Shown piece after piece: positions 41,701 through 51,639 of a stretch of 64,000 nt of DNA. Positions within the stretch are counted from its first letter, which is position 1, and each line of letters starts with the position of its first letter. The translations under genes were made by a program, and so were the position numbers. The stretch comes from Chamaecyparis obtusa. Taxonomy: Eukaryota; Streptophyta; Pinopsida; Cupressales; Cupressaceae. The notes beneath the pieces were generated by a model. The model ran no database searches, was not told the origin of the DNA, and was given only the letters and a program-made list of their open reading frames with translations. The stretch is from contig BSBK01008832.1 in assembly GCA_027943335.1 (NCBI GenBank), positions 1 through 64,000 on the forward strand. Reading direction: 5' to 3'.

Positions 41701-44090
41701 TCAAACCATTAATTATAAGTACATAAAAGAATTATAACAAATAGAAACAAACATCAACATCAAGACCCAAGGGTGACATCATGAGATCCAAGATAAACAT
41801 CATGGACCAAGGGTGTTTCATGGGTTACCAGATGCAGACACATGGCAACTAGAGAGAATCCTAGGGTGCAAGAAGGACAGTGTCATCGTGTGGACTTCCA
41901 TCTACTCTGGGTTTTCCCTGGCAATCTCTCCTAGACCCTCGACCCCAAAGTGAGGATTCATGCGAAACTAGCAACTACTCAAGGGGACAAGGAAGATGAT
42001 TTCCATTAATTCCTTCTCGAGCACATCCTATGTCTATACAAGCACTAAAGGCCGTAGGTGGAGGTATCATAATTATCTTATTAATATTTTATCCCTACCC
42101 TAATTTTTCATTAAATTATGACTAGATTATTCAACTTACAATGGGTTTCTCCTGGAAGCCACTTTATGGCCCTGACCCTCGTTCTGAGCCACTCCCCTAT
42201 ACATGCCCCTAGAAAACCTCCAACAAGAAATACAAAAGAGAGTAACATTCTCGCAAGCTCTAGAGTAAATTAATGTATAATAAATCTTATTTAAATTTTA
42301 AGGGGGTCATAGCTAGGAACCATCATGGTGACCACAACATATAATCTAAACAAAACCTCCCTATTTCATAATATAAAGGCTCACAAATAAATCAAGTTGC
42401 AACCAATAACATCATAGGACAAATCATCATAAATAGAAATTCATGCTACATGGTACTCAAATGTCCCAAAGTACAACTGACCAAAGAAAATAATCACCAC
42501 AAGATGCTAGAACACTTAGGAACAAAATTACCTCTCCTATGCCTTTGGTATTCGTACTCTAGGGCATAACGACAATAACTACCAAATGACCATCCAATAT
42601 ACAAAGCCATGATACCCAATAATATAAACGAAGAAAACCATGACATAACTAAGAGAGATTCATTATCCCTCAAGATGAGATTATACATGAATTCCTAGCA
42701 ATAAATCCTGACACTAGTTAACAATAGTTTTCCCTTTAAGTACTAACAAAATGTCAATTCCAATTAATAACTCCTTCACATAAAAGAAAGAAAAATAATT
42801 ACTAGATTATCCTAATCAAAATTAATAAAACTAAATACTATTTCATGAAAGGGAAAATAAAATGAAACAAAAAGAATAACATTCATATTTCTTTTAACAT
42901 TCCTCAAAATACAATAGCTTTATGGTTAAATCAATTTTTATCACATGACAAAGAAAATTAACAAGTATCTACCTTAAAATATGAGACATCTATTCAATAT
43001 AAAATAATATAAAATACTTAAAACTAATTATCAATTAACATTCTATCAAAATTATTTAATCATAATTTATTTACAATTACATAAATAAATCTAACTTAAC
43101 AAAAGATATGAAATTGACTAACAAATAAAAATACAAATAAATTAAAAAAATATATGTCTTCACCATACACACAAATTTGATTTATAATTGCTTAAACAAA
43201 CTATAAATCAAAATCTAGTCAATAATTACTTTCTAAACAATCACTAAAAAAATCCCAATCAAAATTACATAACTAATCATTATTTATAAATTAGAAACAT
43301 TATGTATTTAACAATCAAACAATCAAATTCTATTTATTAGTAATCCATTACAGAGAGGATTAATTTAATCTAAAAAATATGTTAACATTAAAATAGACTA
43401 ACTATTACCTAAGCATAATTTTTTTAAAAATATACATACAACTAAATTTATCTTAAAAAAACTCAACCTTTGCTGTCCAACGTAGGTATAGAAAAGCAAT
43501 CAGTAATAATGGAAGACTATAGAAAATATGCAAAGTATCTAAGAACCAACTAACAAGGAATCAAAATAAGAAGAAAGAAATTCCTCTGAGTCAAACATAG
43601 ATAAAGACAACCATTTTAATTTCATCATTCAAAAGTAAGTTCACATAAAGTATGCACTAGTATACAATTGCAGCCCATAAGGAAGGCATGGGGCAGCAAG
43701 AAACGTAGGTCAAGGAATTATTAAAAAAAAACATGGATAAAACTACGCTGCCATAAAACTACGCAAAGAAAGTCGGGAAAAAAAGAAAAGAAAAAAACTA
43801 AAACACGTGGATGAAAACACTGAAGTACCAACCAATATAAAACCCATAACCAAGAGAATAAGGCGTTAGGTTCAAACAGATGAAAACGCCAAACTTAATC
43901 AGAGAAAGATGTCAATAATATAATCCATTGAAATACCAAAAGCTGTTTTGAATATTTCTGTACTAGACGGTAAATGCAGGAATTGACAGAAACAAATGTA
44001 CCAAGGAAAAATACAACCTCTAACACAATGAGATTTAATCACCCAAAGAAGAATAAAAAACATCCAGGTTAAGAGGTAAAGATAATAGGT
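38524..44090. repeat. Tandem unit 2 of about 6.15 kb
   Basis: Colinear with 32381 onward. It includes AT-rich non-coding sequence (38.8-41.8 kb), the second LTR-related block (41.84-42.21 kb) and copy C of the 2.2-kb repeat (42.24-44.07 kb). The unit ends where a local minisatellite and the next repeat family begin. I see no intact gene. Confidence 0.85.
41840..42215 (-). repeat. Block related to the giant solo LTR (copy 2)
   Basis: Tandem counterpart of 35700-36060 with the same landmarks (GTGTCATC, CATGCGAAAC, GGCCCTGACCC, GAGCCACTCCCC). Only small differences separate the two tandem copies. Confidence 0.5.
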
Positions 44091-44240
44091 ATGCTGACAA
44101 GTATGGTGCAAATACGCTGCCAGAGACAGAAGTAAAGATAATAGGTATACTGACAAGTATGGTACAAATACTTCTGCCAGAGACAGAAGTAAAGACAATA
44201 GGTATACTAAAGATATTAGGTATGCTGACAAGTATGGTGC
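44075..44240. repeat. Minisatellite at the junction of two repeat families
   Basis: About three units of 60-70 bp, each with GACAAGTATGGT(G/A)CAAAT, CTGCCAGAGACAGAAGTAAAG and ATAATAGGTAT. Copy B at 37860-37915 has only one such unit. The array joins the 6.15-kb tandem repeat to the 3.9-kb family that starts with GACAAGTATGGTGCAAATCA. Confidence 0.8.
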
Positions 44241-44324
44241 AAATCAATCAAAACTTATTTCAACAAAATAATTTTAAATTGATTTTAAATTGACGTGTAC
44301 ATAAATTCTCAATGCAGAAACTAA

Positions 44325-44339
44325 GGGCCCGTTTGGTTG
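44325..44339 (+). repeat. Left terminal inverted repeat of the Harbinger
   Basis: GGGCCCGTTTGGTTG, 14 of 15 bases matching the inverted right end. Followed by a near-palindrome at 44340-44385 (CACCCCATAACCGG...CCGGTTATGGGGTG). Confidence 0.9.
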
Positions 44340-44639
44340 CACCCCATAACCGGATTATGCCGCCAATAACCCGGTTATGGGGTGCAATTCCCTGTTTGAG
44401 AACGCTTTTACAAAATGAGAATGTGAATTTGCGTGACCCCATTTCGCCGAAAACGTGGATTTCGGAATTCCACCTCAGGAGGTGGAATGACTTTCGAATC
44501 CACGGTTTTGTTGACAACTAAACAAGATTTAATCTTTCCGTCGGGTCCGGGCAACTCCACGTTTTTGGACTTCAGATCATTTTTAATCTTTCCGTCGGGT
44601 CCGCAAATAACCACGTTTTGATGCAGCCATTTCCACGGT

Positions 44640-44830
44640 TTGGAAACAGCGATTGCCGCACATTCGTGTTCGTCCGTGTGTTCGGTTTTGTGCTGTAGTG
44701 TTCGACGCTAGGGTTTGCAGTGTTTCAGCACCAGGTATGAAAATATCCATCTCCGTTCTTGCAGAAAAGTGACGCTAGGGTTTGCGAACATTTTTGTTAG
44801 TTGTTAGGGTTTGTGAACATTTTATTTACC
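44640..44830 (+). promoter_or_regulatory. Left subterminal region with three telobox motifs
   Basis: TAGGGTTT occurs at 44709-44716, 44776-44783 and 44805-44812, each followed by GC or GTG. This motif (complement AAACCCTA) is typical of 5' leaders and promoters of highly expressed plant genes. The position near the element end, upstream of all plus-strand genes, suits a promoter, although the transposase start lies 3.4 kb further on. No TATA box is obvious. Confidence 0.35.
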
Positions 44831-45389
44831 CTCCATCCTTATCCGCGACTTGAGCCCACGCCTTACATTTTGGACACAAGCGTTCAATGTGGCTGATGTA
44901 AACTTTGTAATGATCTGCATTATTGAGTACTATGTGGTATCAGTCTATTGGGTACATTTCTCTCGAGCTTCAGAAAATGGAAAACAAGTCTAATAACGTT
45001 TTCTTCAGGACTTGTATTCTGACTTTCTGAATTTTTTTGATGAAATGAGATTACACACTCCATAGAATGAATGATTATAATTGGGAATCAAGTGAGAACA
45101 CATTCATTCCTGTAAACAGTTGATGTTTGTTTTGTTTTGGGCAGACTTCTTACAACTTGTTTACCAAAATAACATTCAGTATCCTAAACTGTTAATCTCT
45201 ACTTCAACAAAATCAATTATCAAATATTTATTTTAACTAATCAAATTTCAATTAATTATAAATCATCAAAACATATAACCTACTCATTGAATCAGCAGTT
45301 TTGTTTCCATTGAACTGGTGATGAAGATTCGTGTACATGAGCGAGAACCCACAATGTGGTCAGGTGTTAAACTCTTGACTCCAATCATA

Positions 45390-45699
45390 TTAGTATAGAT
45401 GGAGTGAAAGGCGAGGTTTTATAATGGCCTCCAACGGAATTAATTTGGGCATTGTGAGCCCAAGCCCTTCTGTCATATCAATTTCAGCTCCCTGTGGAGC
45501 AAACCACTAGAAGCTCTGAAGCAGCCGGCCCAATGTATGGCTCACCACAATCAAAGCCAAAGACATGCCAGGGAAAATTCTTCTCCCTGAACCAAATGGA
45601 ATCAATTCAAAGTCGCGTCCTTTCACTTCAATCATTTTGCTACGGTTCAGAAAACGTTCGGGAATGAATTCCGTGGGGCGGTCCCATACAATGACTGTC
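45390..45699 (-). pseudogene. Cytochrome P450 last-exon fragment captured in the Harbinger
   Basis: The minus strand encodes [20 protein letters not shown], then [38 protein letters not shown], and after an in-frame TAG, MTEGLGLTMPKLIPLEAI with IKPRL before a TAA. This is the PERF motif, the heme-binding loop and the C-terminal tail of a plant P450 (CYP71-clan style). The heme-ligand Cys of the loop (FGSGRRxCPG) is Phe here, so it could not bind heme normally even if expressed. The fragment covers only about 100 of about 500 residues. It lies antisense to the transposase. Confidence 0.88.
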
Positions 45700-45726
45700 A
45701 GGTATACAATGACTGTCTCCTGAATT

Positions 45727-45984
45727 GATGCCTAGCTCCTCTAAGCCATTGTTAGTTTGTTTTGAACAAAGGGCATAAAATCCTTTGATTGTCCTCTGCT
45801 TCAACTGCATGCAAGGCATAATTTTTTTTTGTAATGCATTGTTATTGTGTTTTCCACCCCTGCACAAATATTAGATTTATACTGAGATATCTCAATAATC
45901 CTATCCCATGTTTAACTATATATATATATATATATTCGTTCAACAGGTAAACAAACTAACAATGGCTTAGAGGAGCTAGGCATC
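45727..45984. repeat. Foldback with 36-bp perfect arms
   Basis: The left arm (45727-45762, starting GATGCCTAGCTCCTCTAAG) is the exact reverse complement of the right arm (45949-45984). About 186 bp lies between, including a TA run at 45920-45935. Perfect arms mean a recent or conserved hairpin. No terminal repeat signature names a MITE family. Confidence 0.9.
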
Positions 45985-46291
45985 AATGTTTGCTAAAATA
46001 TCAGATGTTGTCAGGTACCATCAAACAGAGTCAGTCATTTCCTGGGCAAATATTAATTGCTTTAAAATATCAGGCGAGACCATAGAAGAAATTAGTAAAA
46101 TGAGAATTCCAGTTTTAAATTTCTAAGGTGTGATTTTTTATCAAGTTGGCAAACAAAAAGACACAGATTCTTGGATTCTCCTGAGTCATACATCATAAGC
46201 TAGTAAGCTCTCCAAATATCCAATCATACATCATTTCAATTCAAAATAAGCTCTCCGAAACAGAAAGATGAAGAACATCTATGAATTATTC

Positions 46292-46895
46292 TTAAAATTT
46301 GATAGACAAATTACTGTTATACAAAAATAGAAAGAAAGAAATCTTAAAATTTGATAGACAAATGACTATTATACAGAATAAACTAGACAAGTATTCTACT
46401 TGTCTCCAATGAGCTTTAGGTATAAGATGTACTAAAAGACTGGTAAAAAGTGCACTGACAATATAGGAAAACATGCCAAAATAGATAGCCAAAAGAGACT
46501 ATCAATATGAAGGATGTCCTGAAGATAGTCTCAAAGTATCATCTTTAGGGTGACATGGGTTGTGGTAAGCCAATTGAATTATCCTAGCAAGAAGGATATT
46601 ACTATATGATCTATTTTAAAAGCAATAAAAAACACAATCTATAGAAACATAATAATAATCTATGCCTCCAAATCTGTAATGAATACAAGGTAGTTCTATG
46701 TCTGTGTCAAGCCCGGAATAAGATGAATTTGATGTGCATGGAATACTAATCTTCTATAAATCCTCAAAGAAAGCACAACAGGTACATGGTTCCCATAAAA
46801 TTAGTGAGAATATTTGCTGCGTCTGCATTTGAAAGATGAAACTTCTCAACCAAGTAAGATTCTCTGTAATTAAAATAAGTTTCTCCAGTAGCAAG
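46292..46895 (-). pseudogene. NPF (NRT1/PTR) transporter fragment captured in the Harbinger
   Basis: At 46895-46746 the minus strand encodes YLVEKFHLSNADAANILTNF and MGTMYLLCFL, then a TGA, then GFIED. This matches the helix 2-3 region of plant nitrate/peptide transporters (pattern NAxxANxxTNFxGTxxLLxLLGGFxAD). Further along the same strand (46492-46292) a hydrophobic frame with SYIVSALFTSLLV and a later FKISFFLFLY could be a later transmembrane part, which is weaker. The sequence between is not recognisable. Truncated and stopped, antisense to the transposase, next to the P450 fragment. Confidence 0.65.
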
Positions 46896-47018
46896 GACCT
46901 TGATGATGCTCACTGTCTCATAGATGATCATTGATGTTGAGACTTGTATGAGATCCTACAAAGGAAAATAATTAGAATTTTTTTTCAGAATTTGTTGAAT
47001 TTTTTAAAATGGGGTTTA

Positions 47019-47096
47019 ACTCCAAAAACGTGGAGTTGCCCGGACCCGACCACCAGATTAAATTGGATTTATTTGAGCACATAACCGTGGATTTAT
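47019..47096 (-). repeat. Inverted copy of the Harbinger left subterminal sequence
   Basis: 47021-47049 (TCCAAAAACGTGGAGTTGCC and following) is the reverse complement of 44545-44571, and the match extends imperfectly to about 44529. Further on, AACCGTGGATTTA at 47085-47097 matches the inverse of 44497-44508. The left subterminal zone is thus present twice in opposite orientation and brackets the P450 and NPF fragments. Confidence 0.75.
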
Positions 47097-47130
47097 TCAA
47101 ATGAGGACATCCCTTCATTCAGAAATGATG

Positions 47131-47462
47131 GGCGCTGTGAGATGTCCTCATTTTCACAGGGATAGTCACAAATGAGGACAGCCACTGTATAGAAAACATG
47201 ATAATGTACAGTCACTATAAGGACAGTCACAAATAAGGCCATCCTACAGTGACTATACATTATCATGTTGTCTTTACAGTGACTGTCCTTATTTGTGATT
47301 GTCCTTGTCACAAATGAGGACATCTCATAGTGACTGCCCCTTGTGTAATTGTCACTTGAATGTATTGCCTATTATCAAGAAGAAAAGCATTTGCATGGTT
47401 CAATACCAATACATTCAAGTAGCAATTACACAAGGGACAGTCACTGTGAGATGTCCTCATTT
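47131..47462. repeat. Nested foldbacks made of GTCACTGT/ACAGTGAC and ATGTCCTCAT motifs
   Basis: Two hairpins side by side. Hairpin 1 has arms about 47165-47228 and 47235-47304 (CATGATAATGTACAGTCACT against its inverse). Hairpin 2 has arms about 47312-47367 and 47407-47462 (ends AAATGAGGACATCTCA and TGAGATGTCCTCATTT), with about 40 bp of loop. The sequence GAGATGTCCTCATTT also appears at 47137. Confidence 0.85.
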
Positions 47463-47522
47463 ACTGTGTCTGATTACATTATGTCATCTCTAACATAGTA
47501 TTGGATGATCGTACATTACTAT

Positions 47523-47619
47523 CTATTCCTTCCTAGGGACGTAGATTAACTTGACACAAAATATGCATTGTCTTTTCTATTCCTTCCTAGGGACATAGAT
47601 TAACTTGACACAAAATATG
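47523..47619. repeat. 54-bp direct repeat, two copies
   Basis: CTATTCCTTCCTAGGGAC(G/A)TAGATTAACTT... at 47523-47565 recurs at 47577-47619 with one mismatch over 43 bases. Confidence 0.85.
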
Positions 47620-47872
47620 ATCGTACATTACTATCTATTCCTTCCTTGTATTTTCTCTATATAACAAAGTACAAATCATTGCATAGGAGAACCTCATCTA
47701 TAACTTCAATATGCTCTTAAAGCCTTATTTCCTTGATTAGGATATATCAAACTACTTTATGCTATTCGATGTTTTGCTTGATAGGAAAATCATGAAGTCT
47801 TACATATAAGACGATTTTCCTTAATAAACTCTCAATGCTACAATCTTTATCCACCACATCTAGGACATCGGT

Positions 47873-47955
47873 ACGTATGTATACATGTATGTATGTATGT
47901 ATGCCTGTATGTATACATGTATGTATATATGTATGCTTGTATGTATATATGTATG
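47873..47955. repeat. (TATG)n microsatellite, imperfect
   Basis: About twenty TATG/TATA/CATG tetramers with interruptions, 230 bp upstream of the transposase start. Confidence 0.9.
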
Positions 47956-48181
47956 ATAGCAATTTAGATTAGATGATCATGCACAGTGCTTGCATCTACA
48001 TAGCTAGTCCTCATTGTATCTATATAGGTATGTACTCTTGCATTGTTCTTTATGGGCTTATGATCCTAACCAATTTGTAGTCCTTGCTGTATTCCATTTA
48101 CTATTGCTTGCTCCCATACTTCATTTCTTGATATACAATCATGTCTGACAATGTTTATGTTCTCCACATTTCAGGCCACCG

Positions 48182-49451
48182 ATGGATCCTGACGATAGTA
48201 TACAAGCGTATGCACAAATACTTAGGAATACCACATACACCCGGATTATCTCTTGTCTCTGTGCCTTGGTTGTTGTGCTCAAACTACTGCAAGCTGAAGA
48301 AGGTAGCAACAGAGGGAAAAGAATCCGAAAAGGCAATTCATTTTATAGAGAGATTGTTCACTCTACTCAAGTTGATTGTCATGATCAGATTCGGATGAGT
48401 CGGGTTGCCTTCTCTAAACTAGCTATGATATTAAGGCAGAGAGGAACATTGAAGGATAGCAGACACTTGACAATAGATGAACAACTAGTGATGTTCCTCC
48501 ACACTCTTGGGCACAATCTTCGGAACCGCAAGATTGCCCATAACTTTGGTCACTCCGGAGAGACAGTCAGTAGGTACTTTCACAAGGTATTGACGAGCAT
48601 CTTAGCACTTCATAGAGATTACTTCAAACTGCCTGGACCGGGCACTCCTCCTGAAATTACTGGGAACCCCCGTATGGTTTTATACTTCAAGGTGCATTGT
48701 TTGGTCTTTTGATTATGTTGTTTGGTACAGTGTTCCCCACCATATCAGAGGCTGATTTTGCATTTTCCCATACACCATATTTGATAGGACTGTGTTGGAG
48801 CTATAGATGGAACACACATCCCAGTCACTGTCGAGATTGAGAAGCAAAGTAAATATCATGATATAAAAGGGAACCTATCGCAAAATGTGCTCGCTGCAGT
48901 TTCCTTTAACTGCATGTTCCAGTACGTTCTTGCCGGTTGGGAAGGGTCTGCTGCCGATAGTCGTGTTCTAGGTTCAGCTCTGACTAGAGCAGAACCACTT
49001 GAGGTCCCCCCCGGTAAGCCAAATCATAGTTTAATGTACTAAAGGGCACACTATGTATTCAGTCCTAACACTCTGCTAACGCTCTGCAGGAAAATATTAT
49101 CTAGTGGACGCGGGATATCCGAATGCCCCTGGATTTCTCGCTCCTTACCGATCTACACGGTACCACTTGAAGGAATTTTCAAGAGAAAACCCAATACAAA
49201 ATGCCAGGGAGTTGTTCAACAACCAACACGCCTCTCTTAGAAATGCAGTAGAATGCACCTTCGGTATTGTGAAGCGGTGTTTTCCAATCCTGAGACATGC
49301 AACGACTTATGATATCATGACACAATCCTATATTGTTTTGGCGTGTTGCATACTTCACAATTACATCATGGAAGTGGATGGCATACTTGAGGTGGAAGTG
49401 GAAGAGGAGGATGATCATGATTGTGGTGGGGTCGATGTGCCAATGTTATAG
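48182..49451 (+). CDS. PIF/Harbinger transposase (DDE, Tnp4 type), three exons, apparently intact
   Basis: Exons: 48182-48691, 48788-49013, 49090-49451, with GT-AG introns (48692-48787 and 49014-49089). Spliced, they give 365 residues with no stop. The N-terminal third (residues about 45-150) is the helical DNA-binding region of HARBI1-like proteins (CHDQIRMSRVAFSKLAMIL, FLHTLGHNLRNRKIAHNFGH, SGETVSRYFHKVL). The nuclease follows: YFKDCVGAIDGTHI spans exon junction 1 (D177), GSAADSRVL gives D227, LVDAGYPNAPGFLAPYR spans exon junction 2, and NAVECTFGIVKRCF gives E300. All three catalytic positions are present. The start was chosen as the first ATG after a TTTCAG that could be a 5' leader intron acceptor. 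It cuts and pastes the element at TWA targets, together with the Myb-like partner. A host-domesticated gene is unlikely, since it lies between matching TIRs. Confidence 0.93.
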
Positions 49452-49940
49452 ACATATGGCTTCTCTCAGCAGGATAGACATGAGTGGTCACAGTTCTGGG
49501 ATGACCTAGCAAGTAGGATGTGGGAAGACTATAGACATAGAGAATAGCTGTACTTTCTTGTTGGTTAATGATTGTGCAGTATAGTGGTTTCCTTTGATAT
49601 TTGATGTATGGTTGTATGGTTTCCTTTTGATGACATATGCAGAGATATTGATGTATGGTTGTATGTTTTCCTTTTGATGGATACTTGATTCTGACAATGC
49701 CTTGTATACATGATTCTGATTTTCCTTTCGATGTATGGTTGTATGTTTTCCTTTTGATGTATGGTTGTATGGTTTCCTTTTACTATGCCTTGTATACATG
49801 ATTCTGATTTTCCTTTGGATGTATGGTTGTATGGTTTCCTTTTGATGCATGTTGTTTGGTTTCCTTATGCTATGCCTTGTATACATGATGCCTTGTATGT
49901 ATTTATCTCCTGACATTGATAGCCATGTGCAGACTACTAC

Positions 49941-50640
49941 ATGGCAATGACTGAGCTACTCATGAGCATTGATGGCAGTGCTCAAGACCCAATTATGTTG
50001 GAAGAGCCTTCGTCCAGTAAGAAAATGATCTGGACCAAACGTATGGAAAGGGTTTTCCTCGATTTCCTCATTGACCAAGTCCACCTTAGCAGAAAATGCG
50101 AAGGTGGCTTCAAAAAAGAAGCGTGGGCTGCCATTGAAAGGCAGTTCAATGCAGAGTTGACTATGAACCTAAGCAAAGACCAATTCAAGAACAAGCTGAA
50201 AACTTGGAAGCAAGGATTCAAGCTTGTGAGAGATTTGAGGAGAAAAAGTGGCTTCGGTTGGAACGAAGTAACGCAGACTGTGGAGGCAACGGATTCGGTC
50301 TGGGACAAACTTTTCAAGGTAAATTTGTCTTTTCATGACTTTTATATCCGCTCTCTTAACTATGCAAATCTGGTTTTTGTTGTGCATGTTGTTCTGATAG
50401 TCCAATGCACATTTTTTGGTGTTTGTGTAGTCTCGAGAGTACAGATCAGCTAGGATGTTCAAAAGAACATCTTTCCCATACTACAATGACCTTGCCATAA
50501 TTGTTGGCAATGACATCGCTAATGGGACTGCCACAACAACTGCTGGCGAGGCCGAGGAAGGGCACTGTAACCGCCATGCACAGTTTGATGATGATGATGA
50601 TGATGATTATGCTCGACTGAAAAAAAAAAAAATCCTCTAG
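49941..50640 (+). CDS. Harbinger Myb/SANT-like accessory protein, two exons, shortened C terminus
   Basis: Exon 1 is 49941-50318, the intron 50319-50430 (GTAAAT...TGTGTAG), exon 2 50431-50640; together 195 residues. Residues about 30-125 form a Myb/SANT-like DNA-binding domain: MIWTKRMERVFLDFLIDQV, WAAIERQFNAEL, KNKLKTWKQGFKLVRDL, SGFGWNEVTQTVEATDSVWD. It is followed by the family-typical FKRTSFPYYNDLAIIVGND, in which the region after the domain meets an F(P)xYxxLxxIxG motif. In PIF/Harbinger this protein guides the transposase to the ends and to the nucleus. The tail is abnormal: after a (GAT)7 run (DDDDDDD) it reads YARLKKKKIL and stops inside sequence that is antisense starch synthase. Its original C terminus has probably been replaced. 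It lies 489 bp after the transposase in the same orientation. Confidence 0.85.
50587..50607. repeat. (GAT)7 microsatellite at the Myb/starch-synthase junction
   Basis: Seven perfect GAT repeats encode poly-Asp in the Myb-like frame. Immediately after them the antisense starch synthase homology begins, so the repeat marks the rearrangement point. Confidence 0.9.
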
Positions 50641-51480
50641 CTCATCATATGAACCCTCATAGACACATTGCCCTTTGAAAAGGTGGTTGGCCAGTTCAAT
50701 AAGTATTAGTGGCATTCCAGAAACTAGACCACAATATTCCCAACCTCCATTATGCTATGATGAGTATGTATCAGAAAGAGTCAGATCATTTATCTGTTCC
50801 TTCTTAATGCATTCATAGAAAGGAAGCATTACCTCCACCTTATGTCCTCTATTTAGACATGCTCTTGCAAGACCAGTAGCAACATCACCCAACCCACCAA
50901 ACTTTGCTATGGGTGCAATTTCAGCTATAACATGTACAAGGTGCATGTGATCAGAATCAGGTTTAACATTGATTCTGAGATTTGAAATTGATTGGCACAA
51001 AGAAATTCTTTCTTCCAAAACAGGTTTTCATTATCTGCAGATGGCCAACTAACATCCTCACATTTGAGATGAACAACTGATTCACCAGGACTAGGAGAAG
51101 TTGCCTTCGTCACAGGAAGTTTTCCCAAATGAGTAACTGCATCCTTTTCAACTTGTTTTGACGCAGCTATATTACTAATTTCTTCTCCAAATAATGATTA
51201 AATATCTGCCAACCTTGACAGAAGCTTTCTGTTTTGACCTTACACTTCTGCAATCTTTCATTATGAAGATTCGTTAAAGAAACTTCCATTGGATGTATGA
51301 GAAACACCAGTCTTCGGGACATTTTATTCACACGTGATTTTAAGGAGCTTGGAGTCACAGGTCTACCTACCACCCATATCTGCTTCTGAACTTTCAGGTG
51401 CCAATATTTTAACTTTGCTCTTAAAGCATCATGAAATCTTCCTTGTTTGGGTTGATAGTCAACAAACTAATTTTCTTGAA
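50610..51480 (-). pseudogene. Starch synthase (GT5) fragment captured in the Harbinger
   Basis: In minus-strand order: a charged region (FHDALRAKLKYWHLKVQKQI, about 51440-51380), EEISNIAASKQVEKDAVTHL (about 51190), SISNLRINVKPDSDHMHLVH, VIAEIAPIAKFGGLGDVATG, LARACLNRGHKVEVMLPFYE, then after a stop GMPLILIELANHLFKGQCVY and EGSYDELEDFFFF. This is the pre-catalytic extension and the start of the GT5 domain, with the ADP-glucose-binding K-x-GGLGDV motif altered to KFGGLGDV. Breaks: an extra T near 51016-51020, a frame change near 51180, and stops after DTYSS. I see no intron across about 850 bp. The subclass (3, 4 or 5) is unsettled. Catalytic C-terminal half absent. Antisense to the Harbinger genes. 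Confidence 0.85.
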
Positions 51481-51639
51481 TGTGAGCCAGGAAATCATTT
51501 GATTAGGAGTGCAATATACAGCCATGCAAGATCTAAAATCTGAGCACTAGACCTTAAGAGGATCTTCTTAAGCCTTAAGATAATCCTACTCTCTTTCAAT
51601 AAGACTCCTCTTAATAACTGTGGCTGACACTTTCATCTT

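Noticed and set aside
50610..51480. A functional starch synthase gene
   Set aside because: Frameshift, stops, and lack of most of the GT5 catalytic domain; it is a fragment inside the transposon.
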